Positions 47,101 to 55,159 of a DNA stretch of 64,000 nucleotides are shown here, in pieces. The translations under genes and the position numbers were made by a program. The DNA lies in the NCBI GenBank assembly GCA_963989385.1, contig OZ022509.1, positions 48,314,271 to 48,378,270 on the forward strand, given 5' to 3'. Each line of letters opens with the position of its first letter. The stretch's first letter is position 1. This DNA comes from Ctena decussata (Eukaryota; Mollusca; Bivalvia; Lucinida; Lucinidae). The notes below the pieces were generated by a model, which had not been told where the DNA came from, did not search any database, and saw only the letters and a program-made list of their open reading frames with translations.

Positions 47101-47889
47101 ATGTGAACAGATTGACAGATGGATAAATAGAATGTTACACAGATAGGCTGACAGATAAAAATTGGACATCTACATCACACCTTGGTAAAGCAGATGCAAC
47201 AATTTATAAAAAAGAATTTGCTTCTGAAAAAACAACTATGCTGTTTGCAACAAAAACAAAAAAAAAATACAGGCAGTTATGAAATCAAAAGGGGGTCTCG
47301 ACATAGGATTTGGTATTTTGGGAAATTTTTCCTACCGTATCACATAAATCATGATGTTGGGACTCCCTTATTTCAAGAACAACACTGAGATGGCTCAAAT
47401 GAAATGCCACAATATACAGTTGTATGGATTCTGAACCTTAATATCTGCCCTTTCCAAAACCACTGCCTCTGATCTCAGACTTTACTTACCTAAGCAGTTG
47501 GAAGCAGTAAGTTGTAGCTGTAAAAACTGAGCACAAAGCATCCGCAGCTGATGCAGACCAAGAAGTGATGCTCCTTGTAATATGCTCTGTACATTGTTCA
47601 CCGTTATCTCAATGGTACTTGTGTACATGAAATCTAGAAGATTTTCCATGGTCTTGGCTTCAATTCCTCTAATCTCAACAACGTCTTGGTCAGTTTCTAG
47701 CATACCATTTGTGAACATAGCTCTTAAATAGGGGCTTGATCCTGCAAGTACGATCTTGTGAGCAGGGAATTTGTTTCCATCTACACAAAGAACAACATCA
47801 CAGAGAAATCCACCTTGCCGTAGCTCTTGCATAGTTTGGAAGGCATTTCTACAGTGAGCTTGTAGGGAGCAAGTTCTTGACTCTATCAT
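31394..47889 (-). CDS. BTB-BACK-Kelch (KLHL-family) protein, 564 aa, six coding exons
   Basis: Likely a substrate adaptor of Cullin-3 ubiquitin ligases (family knowledge; role inferred). Coding exons on the minus strand: 47889-47490, 45402-44894, 39916-39688, 36377-36237, 34891-34699, 31616-31394. All introns are GT...AG, phases match at every junction, and the sum is 1695 bp. Residues ~15-122 are BTB (CDV 30-32, FPAH 41-44, candidate Cul3-contact MLE 63-65). Residues 135-~255 are BACK, starting GIQFFAD and with the EVVHTEEFLQL stretch. Six kelch repeats fill ~273-564, each with a GG pair and a downstream conserved W. The protein ends SRAGCGAAVV and a stop. The ATG follows an in-frame TAA at 47899-47901. 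Length is typical for KLHL proteins. I cannot assign an orthologue. Confidence 0.93.
31700..31935. mobile_element. Fold-back MITE family P1 (KLHL intron 5)
   Basis: The arms carry GTTGTGCGCCCAGTGCAAAC and TGGACGCACAACCACTTTGT, ending ATATCGCGGCTC. Confidence 0.8.
31940..32110. mobile_element. Fold-back MITE family P2, partial (KLHL intron 5)
   Basis: The dyad GATGTGATGGCTCATAATGA with GATCTACACTGTTTTCCCTC matches the family, but both ends are eroded. It abuts the full copy at 32153. Confidence 0.6.
32153..32376. mobile_element. Fold-back MITE family P2, full copy (KLHL intron 5)
   Basis: Terminal TAACTCTTTAAGC is matched by GCTTAAAGAGTTA, with the central dyad GGGGGCTCATAATGAGC. It has the best-defined termini of the family in this window. 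Confidence 0.85.
32829..32980. mobile_element. Fold-back element (KLHL intron 5)
   Basis: The inverted arms TTTATCGAATTGTAAACTAC and GTAGTTTACACTTCGATAAA flank about 50 bp. The full boundaries may extend leftward to the related GTAGTTTACATTCCAATA at about 32603. Confidence 0.55.
32990..33118. mobile_element. Fold-back MITE family P4, diverged (KLHL intron 5)
   Basis: GGAATTTGCTCATAGATCAA, the ATTCTTTCTTTAAGAATTGA arm and the CTATTCATCTTAAG end match the family. Confidence 0.6.
33325..33660. mobile_element. Fold-back MITE family P6 (KLHL intron 5)
   Basis: Contains ATCCCAAAACTCTAGATCCA and the inverse TTCTAGGTCTGTCTTGTAAA, with a right end TAGTAAATATGGTATGTC. It surrounds an unrelated ~100-bp segment (about 33400-33530). 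Confidence 0.5.
33711..33925. mobile_element. Diverged P1-like fold-back element (KLHL intron 5)
   Basis: TTCCAACAATGTGG near the left and ACATTGTTGGAAGTCACA near the right are inverted. The perfect dyad CAGATCAGACTGCACTTTAA lies inside. Confidence 0.5.
33940..34065. mobile_element. Fold-back MITE family P6 (KLHL intron 5)
   Basis: CCCAAAATCTAGAGCCATCT and its inverted partner GGATATAGAATTTTGAGATT form the dyad. Confidence 0.6.
34075..34640. mobile_element. Fold-back MITE family P5 with nested hairpin element (KLHL intron 5)
   Basis: Ends ATCTTGATATCTCAAACAC and GAGATATCAAGAGCTGACT, with the dyad TTTCTGGGACCAGAAAATTT near 34562. A second palindrome (about 34307-34451, arms around TATTATCGAATTTATTAAAC) is nested in the left part. 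Confidence 0.6.
34699..34891 (-). CDS. KLHL gene coding exon 5 (kelch repeats 4-5)
   Basis: The acceptor TTGTTACAG precedes 34891; the donor AAG|GTAAAG follows 34699. It begins with two bases completing a GGG glycine codon from exon 4. It encodes GGYDRTLHMD, the EEW motif and FAFGGRY. Confidence 0.92.
34978..35205. mobile_element. Fold-back MITE family P4 (KLHL intron 4)
   Basis: GGGGTCTACTCTTAAAGGAA faces TCCTTTAAGAGAGGACCCC, flanked by GGGGAAGCAACTCTGCC on the left and GTAAACAAGAAGTCACAGAA on the right. Confidence 0.7.
35221..35451. mobile_element. Fold-back MITE family P1 (KLHL intron 4)
   Basis: From GAGCCACAGCACCACAAAAA to TTTTGTCGTGCTGTGGCTC, with AGCCTGGGCATCTGCCCAGC inside. More diverged than the other copies. 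Confidence 0.75.
35640..35850 (+). mobile_element. SINE family B (KLHL intron 4, opposite to the gene)
   Basis: A tRNA-like head with TTAGTGGATTAAGCACTGGC and a B-box-like GGTTTGATTCC, then TTCCATTGCACACAGTTTTT and the tail ATCCATCCATC. No target duplication resolved. Confidence 0.75.
36237..36377 (-). CDS. KLHL gene coding exon 4 (kelch repeats 3-4)
   Basis: A 141-bp exon. The acceptor CTAATGTAG precedes 36377; the donor GCAG|GTAAAT follows 36237. It encodes GEDRACGYNIMEKFDP, the DTW motif, then AGSGIAVCDGKIYVAG. Both edges split a glycine codon, matching exons 3 and 5. Confidence 0.92.
36487..36656 (+). mobile_element. Miniature Helentron-like element (170 bp, KLHL intron 3)
   Basis: Starts ACAAGAAAATTTGTTGAATT and carries TATCCCCC. 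It ends with the hairpin TCCCTCCACCTTTGGTGGGG then GGGGGATAAA, an 8-base complement. No satellite. The next element starts at its last base. Confidence 0.65.
36657..38232 (+). mobile_element. Helentron-like (HINE) element (KLHL introns 3)
   Basis: 5' ACAAGAGCTGTCGCCTGACA then AGCTCGCCTGAA; 3' TTCAGGCGAGCT then AAAAA, an exact 12-base complement. The interior has a ~196-bp duplication with G-rich tracts (36725 and 36921), then ~165-bp monomers with CATGACCTTGACATCAAGGT at about 37260-38000. A (GACGCG)n hexanucleotide block lies at 38112-38182. It sits opposite to the gene, entirely in intron 3. Confidence 0.82.
38112..38182. repeat. GACGCG hexanucleotide repeat
   Basis: About ten GACGCG/GACGCC units in the CpG-rich block just before the 3' hairpin of the Helentron-like element. 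It opens reading frames of (SA)n or (RP)n type that are not genes. Confidence 0.9.
38233..38317. mobile_element. MITE family P2 fragment (KLHL intron 3)
   Basis: GACCCAGATGAGGCAGCTCA with its inverse TTATGAGCCTCCTGATC, then a TTTGGCATTTTAAGTG end; the middle is deleted. Confidence 0.5.
38434..38899. mobile_element. hAT-like MITE (KLHL intron 3)
   Basis: TIRs CAGGGTGCCCACT and, at the right end reversed, CAGAGTGCCCACT; CAGRG ends are typical of hAT elements. The subterminal regions carry repeated TTCCCTGACTTTTCCCTGAC. TGAAT flanks both sides, but a full 8-bp duplication is not seen. Confidence 0.7.
39091..39295. mobile_element. Fold-back MITE family P5, best copy (KLHL intron 3)
   Basis: CAGTCAACTCCTGATATCTC on the left; GATATCGAGAGCTGACTG on the right; TA at both edges (39089-39090 and 39296-39297); dyad TTTTCTGGTACCAGAAAA in the middle. 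Confidence 0.85.
39440..39530. mobile_element. P1-related dyad fragment (KLHL intron 3)
   Basis: CAGATCAGACTGCTCCTTAA with a perfect inverse, as in the P1 interior. Ends not defined. Confidence 0.45.
39688..39916 (-). CDS. KLHL gene coding exon 3 (kelch repeats 1-3)
   Basis: The acceptor TATTTACAG precedes 39916 and is phase 0; the donor ATAG|GTCAGT follows 39688. It encodes PSMNIARTAIGSATLDG, MLYTVGGE, the QRQW motif, and HGLLYAIG. The second repeat has a longer loop (ALVETQENTLYLR) than usual. Confidence 0.93.
39985..40229. mobile_element. Fold-back MITE family P1 (KLHL intron 2)
   Basis: Starts GAGTCGTGACACAAAAAAC and ends TTTTGTCATGTCGCGGCTC, with GGACTCTGATCAGACTGGGC inside. It begins 69 bp upstream of exon 3 on the gene's strand, next to the acceptor. 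Confidence 0.8.
40310..40480. mobile_element. Fold-back MITE family P4 (KLHL intron 2)
   Basis: TTTTACTCTTAAAGAAAAAA faces TTTCCTCTAAGAGTTGACTA; the ends resemble the other copies. Confidence 0.6.
40704..42566 (+). mobile_element. Helentron-like (HINE) element (KLHL intron 2)
   Basis: 5' ACAAGAGGCCCAAAATGGGC, arm GCTCACCTGG; 3' CCAGATGAAC then TAATA, an imperfect complement, so this copy is older. The interior has five ~180-bp monomers with ATGGCGGCCATCTTGGAATG (about 40800-41720). These are followed by ~370-bp units related, in reverse, to the element at 4940-6943. A weak CpG-rich block lies near 42500. Confidence 0.75.
42567..42735 (+). mobile_element. Miniature Helentron-like element (169 bp, KLHL intron 2)
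   Basis: ACAAGACCTGTCTGCATACA, then AGCTCGCCTG. The 3' part is close to that of 36657-38232, ending CAGGCGAGCTAAAAA. It joins directly to the previous element's 3' end. Confidence 0.75.
42880..43066. mobile_element. Fold-back MITE family P2 (KLHL intron 2)
   Basis: CAAACAGCATAGACCCAGAT, the dyad GTGGCTCATTCTAAGC, GATCTACACTGTTTGCCC and the GGCACTGTAAGTGTTA end match the family. Confidence 0.7.
43505..43755. mobile_element. Fold-back MITE family P4 (KLHL intron 2)
   Basis: GGGAATAATTTGCTCCAGAG and AGCAAATTCTTTACTTTCAG form the central dyad. Flanks are CTTGCTTCCCCAGCCATT and TTGCTTCCCCATAAAGTGTA. Confidence 0.65.
43801..44005. mobile_element. Fold-back MITE family P3 (KLHL intron 2)
   Basis: CAGACCTCTAGATAAGAAGG is matched by CTTATCTAGAGGTCTG. 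The core GAACCGTCTCGTTGAGACGG is a perfect hairpin. Confidence 0.85.
44110..44345. mobile_element. Fold-back MITE family P6 (KLHL intron 2)
   Basis: CCCAAAAATCTAGAGCCATA faces TATCTAGATTTTTGGGCTTG, and a second partial dyad lies left of it. Confidence 0.55.
44390..44571. mobile_element. Fold-back MITE family P3, left part (KLHL intron 2)
   Basis: TGACCCCTCATTAGAACTGT with its inverse TTCTAATGACGGGTCACA, ending CACCTTCTTATCTGG. Its right edge is the insertion site of a SINE A. Confidence 0.7.
44584..44860 (-). mobile_element. SINE family A, full length, 21 bp from a splice donor
   Basis: On the minus strand it starts GGGTCCCATAGCGCAGTTGG (A-box region), has GACTTATAAGTCAG in the anticodon-arm position and B box GGTTCGATACC. 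The shared body and an (AATC)n-type tail follow. It is flanked by a perfect 12-bp duplication CTGGATCCCTGA (44572-44583 and 44861-44872). It has the same orientation as the KLHL gene. Confidence 0.92.
44894..45402 (-). CDS. KLHL gene coding exon 2 (BACK domain and kelch 1 start)
   Basis: The acceptor TTCTATTTTAG precedes 45402; the donor GCG|GTAGGT follows 44894. It encodes residues 135-303: IQFFADVYMC, the EEFLQLSEERLIDLL helix pair, then CIYVVGGRN and the DTW of repeat 1. The downstream donor lies next to a young-looking SINE. Confidence 0.93.
45440..45622 (-). mobile_element. SINE family B (KLHL intron 1)
   Basis: GGATGGATGACTTGAGATTT, AACAGTATTTCAGTCACACC and head AGCAGGCCAGCGCTTAACCT. 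Same orientation as the gene, 38 bp upstream of exon 2's acceptor. Confidence 0.75.
45628..45808. mobile_element. Fold-back MITE family P3 (KLHL intron 1)
   Basis: TGACTCCTCATTAGAACCAT faces GTTCTAATGAAGGGTCACAC; the right end is ACCCTTTCTTATTTGGAACA. Confidence 0.7.
46320..46470. mobile_element. Fold-back MITE family P4 (KLHL intron 1)
   Basis: AGAAAAGAATTTGCTTCTCC faces GAATTCTTTCCTTTAAGAAA, followed by AAGCAAACAGGAAGTCAC. Confidence 0.55.
46880..46985 (+). mobile_element. Probable LINE/SINE 3' tail with (TTAC)n
   Basis: GGGCCTCAGGGAAGATTGGT and TTATACCCTCTCTAAATAAA, then GACG and (TTAC)n. This has the form of a retroposon 3' end finishing in a short tandem tail; the 5' part is missing or unrecognised. 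Confidence 0.5.
47490..47889 (-). CDS. KLHL gene coding exon 1 (start codon, BTB domain)
   Basis: The ATG at 47887-47889 is preceded in frame by TAA (47899-47901), so a more upstream start in this exon is excluded. The donor TTAG|GTAAGT lies after 47490. It encodes residues 1-133 and one base of codon 134: GGFLCDVVLCVDG, FPAHKIVLAGSSPYLRAMF, LLDFMYTSTIEI. A GATTTTAG about 35 bp upstream of the ATG could be a 5'-UTR acceptor. Confidence 0.93.
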
Positions 47890-47901
47890 TGTGGTCAATT
47901 A

Positions 47902-49716
47902 AAATCACGACTAAAATCCATTTAGTGTGACCATACTACATCTATTTCTTTAGTGTAACCTGATGTGGCTACCTAATTTATTCACTTAGTCTGAACGTAT
48001 TCAGGGAATGATTTCTGTTCCAACAGCTACTAAACTTTCAATGTCATGAATCACTGAATGATGCGTTTTACGTCTTTCAAAATTTAATCAGTGTAGAACG
48101 ATTCTTGCATGTACACAAGAAAGTGCATCATTAATTTAGGTCAGTCAGAACAAGCCATCAACAAAACAGCATCAAATAAAAGGTATTTTAAAGGAAATGA
48201 TGGTTTTGTTGACATTTTCACTGCGAGTTAGAAAGCGGATCCGGAAATAATAATAATTTCCAAAGAAACCGAATCGGACCAAATCTACCTGTTTTTGATG
48301 TGACAGTTTACCTCCTTCAAAGGGGAACCACGTTGAGGTCTTGCTGATCATCTATATATCTTTTATCTTTCCCTGTTTTCTGTCTGGTACTAATTCCAGC
48401 CACTACACAAACCTACCTGCATATATAGAAGAGACTAAGCATGCTAAGAAGACTTAGTACCAAGTGCCATGCAGAGACACCGATCTTGCCAATTAATTGC
48501 GGCACTAAGATCTTACTTGGATCTACAATGTAAGTGGACAAAAGTGTTCGTTAAATCGTGACGTTACCATTGACAGTGCGACTATGCCAATATTGGCCAT
48601 GCACTTAATTGGTAGATGTAGAGGTAGACTTTTAAAAATGTTTTTTTTTTTTATTCTAGCACAAAAGTACATGGCCGTCGGAACAGGGGCGGCAGGGGAG
48701 GCGACCGCCGCCCCAATATTTTCGGCAAGAATATGATTCTGCTTAGCTTTAGAATGGAAGAAGGGAGAAAAATAAAAGAAAAAGACTCACTTTCACACCT
48801 CACTTTTCCCAATTTTGCCAAGTAACAACAGGTATAACGCTAGTCCACGCTTTTAAAATTGCCTACAGGCGTAAAGGATTAACGATGAAAGATGTAAACG
48901 GGAGTCAAAGAAGACTTACTTCGCACCTGATCATCATATTGTGTTTATTAGGATAATCCATGGCAAATTGTTAAAATTATTAGTAGGTTAAGTCGGATGT
49001 CAAGACCAAATGCAATTAAATCATGTGAAAATATATCTTACAACATGTGCGAATAGAAGTCATGCAGATCAACCTGCTCATCTGCGTAGCCTGATCAAAC
49101 TCTTCCATTTTCGCTCATACCATGTATGAAGCCTGGAGCATCTTAATTATGAAATGTGAAGGCGCTGGTCAGTCTGATCTTATGCGCAGATTGACTTAAT
49201 ATTATCAATACTTAAACGATAAGATACCTTTACACACGACGCCACCCAGTCGGTACTGCATGAAACAATGAATCTGTTCAAACATATGCACAGATTGTTC
49301 ATTTACGTTCGAGCAAGCCCTCTTAGATTTTAAGTGTATCCAGACTAGAAATCGCGGGTTCGAACCCCAGTCACGACTGATTAATTTTCACTGACTTCTG
49401 ACAACACTGATGCCGGACTGGCCCGGTGTTGCGTTTTATATTGCCTGGGCTGTAGTTAGTGAGGCAGTGGCCACAAGGGCTATGGCGGGCACTCTGGCAA
49501 GCTGAGCGCTAACATTCTGCAAAGGTATGTGCTTTGCACAGCTTTAATGGGTCCAAGACGTTTAGTCAAACGGACAACTATGCGCAATAGGCCTGTAAAC
49601 CCCAAGTTTCCAGAATTTAGATACAAATTTTATGCTGTTAATTTCACAGGTTTACCCAAAGAGGGTGGCATTATAGGTTTACTTTTATTTCCAAAAAAGA
49701 AAAAGGAATAAAACAA
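47902..49716. other. Upstream flank of the KLHL gene, promoter not resolved
   Basis: An ETS-type CCGGAAAT at about 48241-48248 is a possible promoter element for the minus-strand gene, but this is only a motif match. A tRNA B-box-like GGGTTCGAACCCC near 49358-49370 may mark an old SINE (about 49330-49530), without a clear A box. No coding exon seen. Confidence 0.4.
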
Positions 49717-50467
49717 ACAAGAAGTGTTATAGTGTGTAACTAATGCCCCCGAAGGCCCCCCTAAACTGACTTTTGAGTCCTGGTTGTGACCTTGACTTTG
49801 GATTTGGGATCATAAATATTATGTATAACACCTCCTTATTATGGTTTACCTTCCTGTGAGGTTTGGTGAAAGGCGCTTCGGCAAGTTTCAAGTTATCGCA
49901 GAGGCAAGCTTTGACCCTTGTTTGATACCTTGACCTTGAACGTGGTAACCTAAATCTTATGTTTGACACATCTTCTCATTATACTTCAACTTACTGTGAA
50001 GTTTCATTCAATTTGCTTCAGTAGTTTATAAGTCATTGCTGAGACACAATTTTGAGACACAAATTGACCTCTGACCCAGCCGTGGCCTTGAAGACCTTAG
50101 GTGTAGGGACCTAAGTCTTGTGCGCGACACACCTTCTCATTATGCTTTATCTATTTGTAAAGTTTTATCAAATTTGTTTTAGTAGTTTTAAAGTTATCGC
50201 TGAGACACGATTTTAAGACACAATTTGACCTCTGACCTGTGGCCTTGACCTTGGGCGTAGGGACTTAAGTCGTATGCGCGACATACCTTCACATTATCCT
50301 TTATCTATCTGTGAAGTTTCGTCAAATTTGCTAAAGTAGTTTTAAAGTTATAGCTGAGACACGATTTGTAATGGACGAACGGAAAGACGGACGGACTGAC
50401 GGACGGAAAGACGGAAAGACGGACGATGCGGTTTTAATATGCCACCCGAAGTTCCTTCGGGGGCATA
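49717..50467 (+). mobile_element. Helentron-like (HINE) element
   Basis: 5' ACAAGAAGTGTTATAGTGTG, arm ATGCCCCCGAAGG; 3' hairpin with CCTTCGGGGGCAT then AAAAA, an exact 13-base complement. The interior has ~155-bp monomers with TGTGACCTTGACTTTGG and similar. A GACGGACGGACTGACGGACG block lies at about 50386-50405. Confidence 0.82.
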
Positions 50468-52340
50468 AAAAGAGATCAAGCAACTGAGAAGTCTAATTAT
50501 GAGTGTCGTAAAAATCCAAATCGCTAACTGAAAGCAACATCATGTCATTGCAATGACGTGATGGGGAGGGATGTAGGGAGGTGTGTGTGTATGGGGAGGG
50601 GGGTGGGGGGAGGGGTGCAAAAACGTATAAAAAATCCGCCTCCCCAATGTCAAAATTGTTCTGACGCCCCTGAAATTATTTTGTTTAAAGTATAATAGAG
50701 GATTTAAATGAAATTTGCACTCGGAAATTAAACCAATGTCTAACTACATTATTTGTGCAATATCAATACATTTCTTGCTTTCCTGATATCTATATAGTTA
50801 CTATTTGACACAACTTTAACCTCATTTAGTATTTTCTTCCAGTATAAAGGACCTTTTTGCTAACGTCAGCAGTGACGCCGGGCAATGACGTCAATCGAAA
50901 CAGTTTTGTTTTTTTAACTTACGCTATCTTTAATTAATCACAACTCTGCGACCAGTGATCACAAACATACAAAAATATTTTGTATATGGCATAACAAATC
51001 ATTTAGCTACACTTTAGTCAAATTTTTTAGGCTTCTCATTTGATTAATGTTTCAGCAAAAGTGGAAATGCACTGAAGTTAACGGCATAGCCACGATTTAA
51101 CGAACAGTTTTGAACAACCTCTGTGTGTTAAGCTTAATTTTCCCCGCATGGCTTATCAGATGTGAACAAAACTAGACAATGGCGAGGAATACTGGAACTT
51201 TTGTGATATGTGTGCGTACTGCATACTCAAGTCGTGTACTGACTTATGCAGCGGCTTTGTTTCATTTGGTTGCAGCTACAAATTCCGGCACAGGAAGCCA
51301 AATATCTAGGTAGCTTTAATAATAATATTGTTAACTTGTAGACGCCAGTCAATGTCATGTGGTATTTATTACTCCTAGAGATTTTGCAGATTTATAGGCT
51401 GTTTGCTGTCTATAAAACAAGACAGTTTTATTAGATTTCCTCATTTATTATTGGGAGTAAAAATGATTTTCCTTCTCCACTGATATCTTCTAACAAATAC
51501 ATTACCAGGAAATGACTTTCAGAATTTTATCTTGTCATTTTCTTGCTTCTGTCTATTAAATCTAATACAAAATTTTAAGCTTAAGTGAAGGGGAGTACAG
51601 TAGTTTAATGAAGCAGCCATACTTCATGCCCATTTATGCATCTCAATCAAGAAGATTAACAGTTATACAGGTGTCACTGAAGGTAACTACAAAGCTTATA
51701 TTTGTATGAAAATTACTTAACAATGGACTAAGATAAATGTTGGCCATTCTAAAGGCTGTTACATTGATAGATTTACTCCCTTGTAAAATACAGTCAAAAT
51801 AGTAACTAAAAACAGGCATTTTTCAAAAGAACCATTTTTGTTTCAAAATAATTTAAAAAAAATATAGATTAGTTATGTACTATATAGACATTAAAGATGC
51901 AATTTACTCCCTAGTGATATGTGTTATAGTTTTAGAGATACTTGGCAAAATGGCCTGTTATAGACAGCAAATAGCCTATAACTTTCTATAATTCTTGGTT
52001 ATGCATCACGTGTAATATATGAAGAAGCTCAGTCAGTCTCATACTCGTAGACTGATCTTTGGCTGCATTAATTTCAATAGCTAAGCATTTCCCACATAAT
52101 TGGTCAGCGGGGAAATATTGCTGGTCTTCAGATCATCTAACATCACGGTAGAGGATATAGTTATCTGCAAAATAAGCGGACGAATGCATTTATCTTTTCC
52201 GGCAGGTCCTTCATGAATATTAATAATATAACTGGAGCATGGGACTCCGAACAGCATGGGAGAGGTCTAAACAAACACATATCGCTTCTTGCATTTGTTC
52301 AGATAACCAGACAGATCTTAATTGCAGGGCAGCATTACTA
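50468..52340. other. Unrecognised intergenic DNA
   Basis: A G/GT-rich tract lies at about 50570-50620. I see no supported exon, RNA gene or element. Confidence 0.35.
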
Positions 52341-52528
52341 TTATTATTTTTGGTTCGGTTTGGGTTGCTGAGTGGCCACCTTTTGGGAACAAGCTGCTCA
52401 CTCGGTTGGCCATATGTTCTCTGTATCTTGATTATTTGTAATCTTAGTTGTTTCCAACTATGGTTTGAGGGCTGGATTTGGATTTTGATTGTTTCAGTTC
52501 CTGGTCTTTGCATACTTTTTACTTTTAC
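52341..52528 (+). mobile_element. Interspersed repeat L, copy 2, truncated
   Basis: TTGGTTCGGTTTGGGTTGCT to GTCTTTGCATACTTTTTACT. It lacks the first ~70 bp present, on the same reading strand, in copies 1 and 3. Confidence 0.65.
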
Positions 52529-54281
52529 GAATGCTGTAATCATTGGAGTTAATCTATTAACCCAGGGGAACCTACAAAATAAAGATTGATTCTTTTGCAT
52601 TAATGTACAAACTTTCTGGAATATTTACTCTCATTAGACTGAATAAGGTCCTTTTTCAGGCGATAGTGGTTACACATTTAATTCACTGCACTCTTGACTC
52701 ACAACATGCCTAAGTCCACATTTCTAGTTAAGGTGGTGATTATTACTGATTTGGGGCAAAGACAAAAATCTGCATAAAATGCTGAAAATATAACAGATCT
52801 TCCCAAAACTTAGCAGATGCCTTCTTTATATTGTTTCTCACAATTCAGAATCCCAAAATGCAGGACTTGTTGCTGTTACAAGGGATTTATATATGAAAAG
52901 ATCAAAGGGTAATTTTGTGCGAGCAAATCTAAAAAATGACGATCATTATTGAACATGTAACTAGGTCTGAACTTATATTAATGTATTATGAAGAGCGTCC
53001 TAGGAATTATTTTTTCCATTTTTGCTGCACGTTATCAGGCTGCGCAGATAAAAAAAATGGGTATGGCCTGTGTCCAAATATTTGTCTTAAAGTCACAGTA
53101 GAGTCTATTTTCAAGGTTGAATAATTTCAATAACACGTCTGTTTTGGTCATTGTAATGTAATATTTATACTGTGAGTATGATATAGGTATAACTGACCTA
53201 CCTGTATTAATGAATGCAATCACTATACAGGCAATTATATACATGGTCTGACATTTGCGAAAAAGCTACTATTTTTATCTGTTCTACCTTACAAGTTGAG
53301 AAAGAGTTGGAACAAATAATTGCTAGGACGCTCTTTTTAATGGATCAAAGTATCTTCAGAGCTAAGTACATTTTCAAGAACGGATTTTATTTTTCAGATT
53401 TCTGCGCAGGAAATTACCCTTTGATCTTTTCATATAAAAACACCTTTCTAAACAGCACGTCCCTCTATTTTGTATTCTAAACTGTAGAGAACAACAAAAA
53501 TAAGAAGTCTGCTAACTTTCAGGACGATACGATAATTTTTTATGGTTTTATTGAGATTTTTGTATATACTACAAATCACCACCTTAAGCTATGTCCAAAC
53601 CGGACGAAATCATGACTCGACCGTTTCAGTCTGTCTTATCAGCCTATATTTCGTTTCCTTGGTATCATCTTTTATTCTTTTTTATTCTTGTGAGAAATGA
53701 AAACTGTTTGCCTGGTGACTATTTGTGTACCCGTATTAATCGTCAATATTTGGACACTGGAATCATGACCACTATTTCTTTCCAAATTGATCTATCTTGT
53801 GGACATTTTCGGCAGGAACCCACGTCAAACAAGAAGATAAAATACAAGAATAATAATAATAATTATTATAAAAGTACGAAAGGAAGAAGAAGAACAAGGA
53901 GAACAAGAACATGAAAAACTGAAAGACGTCTTTACACTGTTGGAATAGCTACAGCTGTTTTCAAGAACCCCGTTCTAAAGAAAGAAACTATATACCTCTG
54001 ATTACTTCTGCAAATTCATGTCCTGCAGCTGGAGGAACTTGATATATGCACGGCTTCCGGGGAAATCATAGATCGGCAAAACCCAGTTTCCATTTGGCAT
54101 AAACTTGCAGTGAGGCCAGACATAAGGAGAATTGCAGTTAGCCACGTATGGAGAATAGTGCATTGGGGGAAAACAATGGCCTTCACCTAAGCCTTTTTTA
54201 TTTGTCTAAAACAATGGACCGTCTTTCACGTCTATTTTAGTTAATCTAGCTACATGAAAACAAATACAAATACTAGTGAGC
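52529..54281. other. Unrecognised intergenic DNA
   Basis: An (AAT)n/(GAA)-rich stretch lies at about 53840-53910. Open frames of about 60-107 codons here lack recognisable domains. Confidence 0.35.
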
Positions 54282-54489
54282 AATATGTTGCAAACAAGGG
54301 GTCTTAATAGTAATGGGGTAAGCCATATGTTGCAAACAAGAGGTCTTAATAGTAATGGGGTAAGCCATATGTTGCAAACAAGGGGCCTTAATAGTAATGG
54401 GGTAAGCCATATGTTGCAAACAAGGGGTCTTAATAGTAATGGGGTAAGCCATATGTTGCAAACAAGGGGTCTTAGTAGTAATGGGGGTA
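54282..54489. repeat. 42-bp minisatellite, five copies
   Basis: Unit ATATGTTGCAAACAAGGGGT continuing CTTAATAGTAATGGGGTAAG. The period of 42 is a multiple of three, so several frames stay open through it; these are not genes. Confidence 0.95.
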
Positions 54490-54499
54490 TGACAAGAGT

Positions 54500-54502
54500 A
54501 CC

Positions 54503-54536
<34 letters not shown>

Positions 54537-54538
54537 AA
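54500..54538. repeat. CT microsatellite
   Basis: An imperfect (CT)n run immediately after the 42-bp array. Confidence 0.95.
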
Positions 54539-54626
54539 TTTTAAATGCATCGACCCGACTGTACACAGAAAGTAGATCAGAAAAGTTGGAAAAATATATA
54601 TATCATATGGGAAGTTCAAATATTAG

Positions 54627-54715
54627 AGGCCAAACAGCGTAGAGCCAGATGAGGTGGCTTATTATGTTCACAGATTTAACTCTTTTTTTTACTTTCGGCG
54701 ATTTATGTCACACTG
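54627..54715. mobile_element. MITE family P2 fragment
   Basis: CAAACAGCGTAGAGCCAGAT, GGTGGCTTATTATG and the AACTC end; most of the right half is missing. Confidence 0.45.
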
Positions 54716-55159
54716 TTCTGGCATTCAACACAGACAACGTACAAGAAACTTTCTTGTTCCTATCGTCAGAGTAAGTTTTTTTCAGAAGTATGTTCTCAGT
54801 CACGGACCATCAGACCTCGATTCTTGAAAAAAGAATCAAAAGTTTTACTGAATTGACATCCATATCAAGAAATGCTTAACAGCAATTTTCGGGCTACAAC
54901 GACCATGACAACGGGTTGGTGAAGAAACTTATTTTAGCAAAGTATTATACCAGGCGGAATTTATTCGAAAATCCGGTCTTGAAAATGAATCACAAAGTAT
55001 GCCAAAACAATTGAGTTTTGTAGTACTCTGCCTTCGTTACCTGTGAGTGAAGTTTCTCCGTACGCACATGCTGTGCGATACTTTTCTGTGAATCTAAGCC
55101 TTTGTTATCCAGCTCTCTCGCCTGATCTTTTTTAGCCTGTAAGTCTTGTGTATTTACTT
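54716..55159. other. Unrecognised intergenic DNA
   Basis: No feature supported. Confidence 0.35.

Noticed and set aside
49340..49530. Further tRNA-derived SINE with GGGTTCGAACCCC
   Set aside because: Only a B-box-like match; no convincing A box, partner copy or target duplication.
48680..50660. LTR-type element bounded by G/C-rich CGCCTCCCC-like ends
   Set aside because: The two ends are not in a consistent direct or inverted relation, and no retroviral-type frames lie between; a separate Helentron-like element explains the middle.
54206..54619. Open frames on both strands with 14-residue repeats
   Set aside because: Produced by the 42-bp minisatellite, whose unit is a multiple of three.
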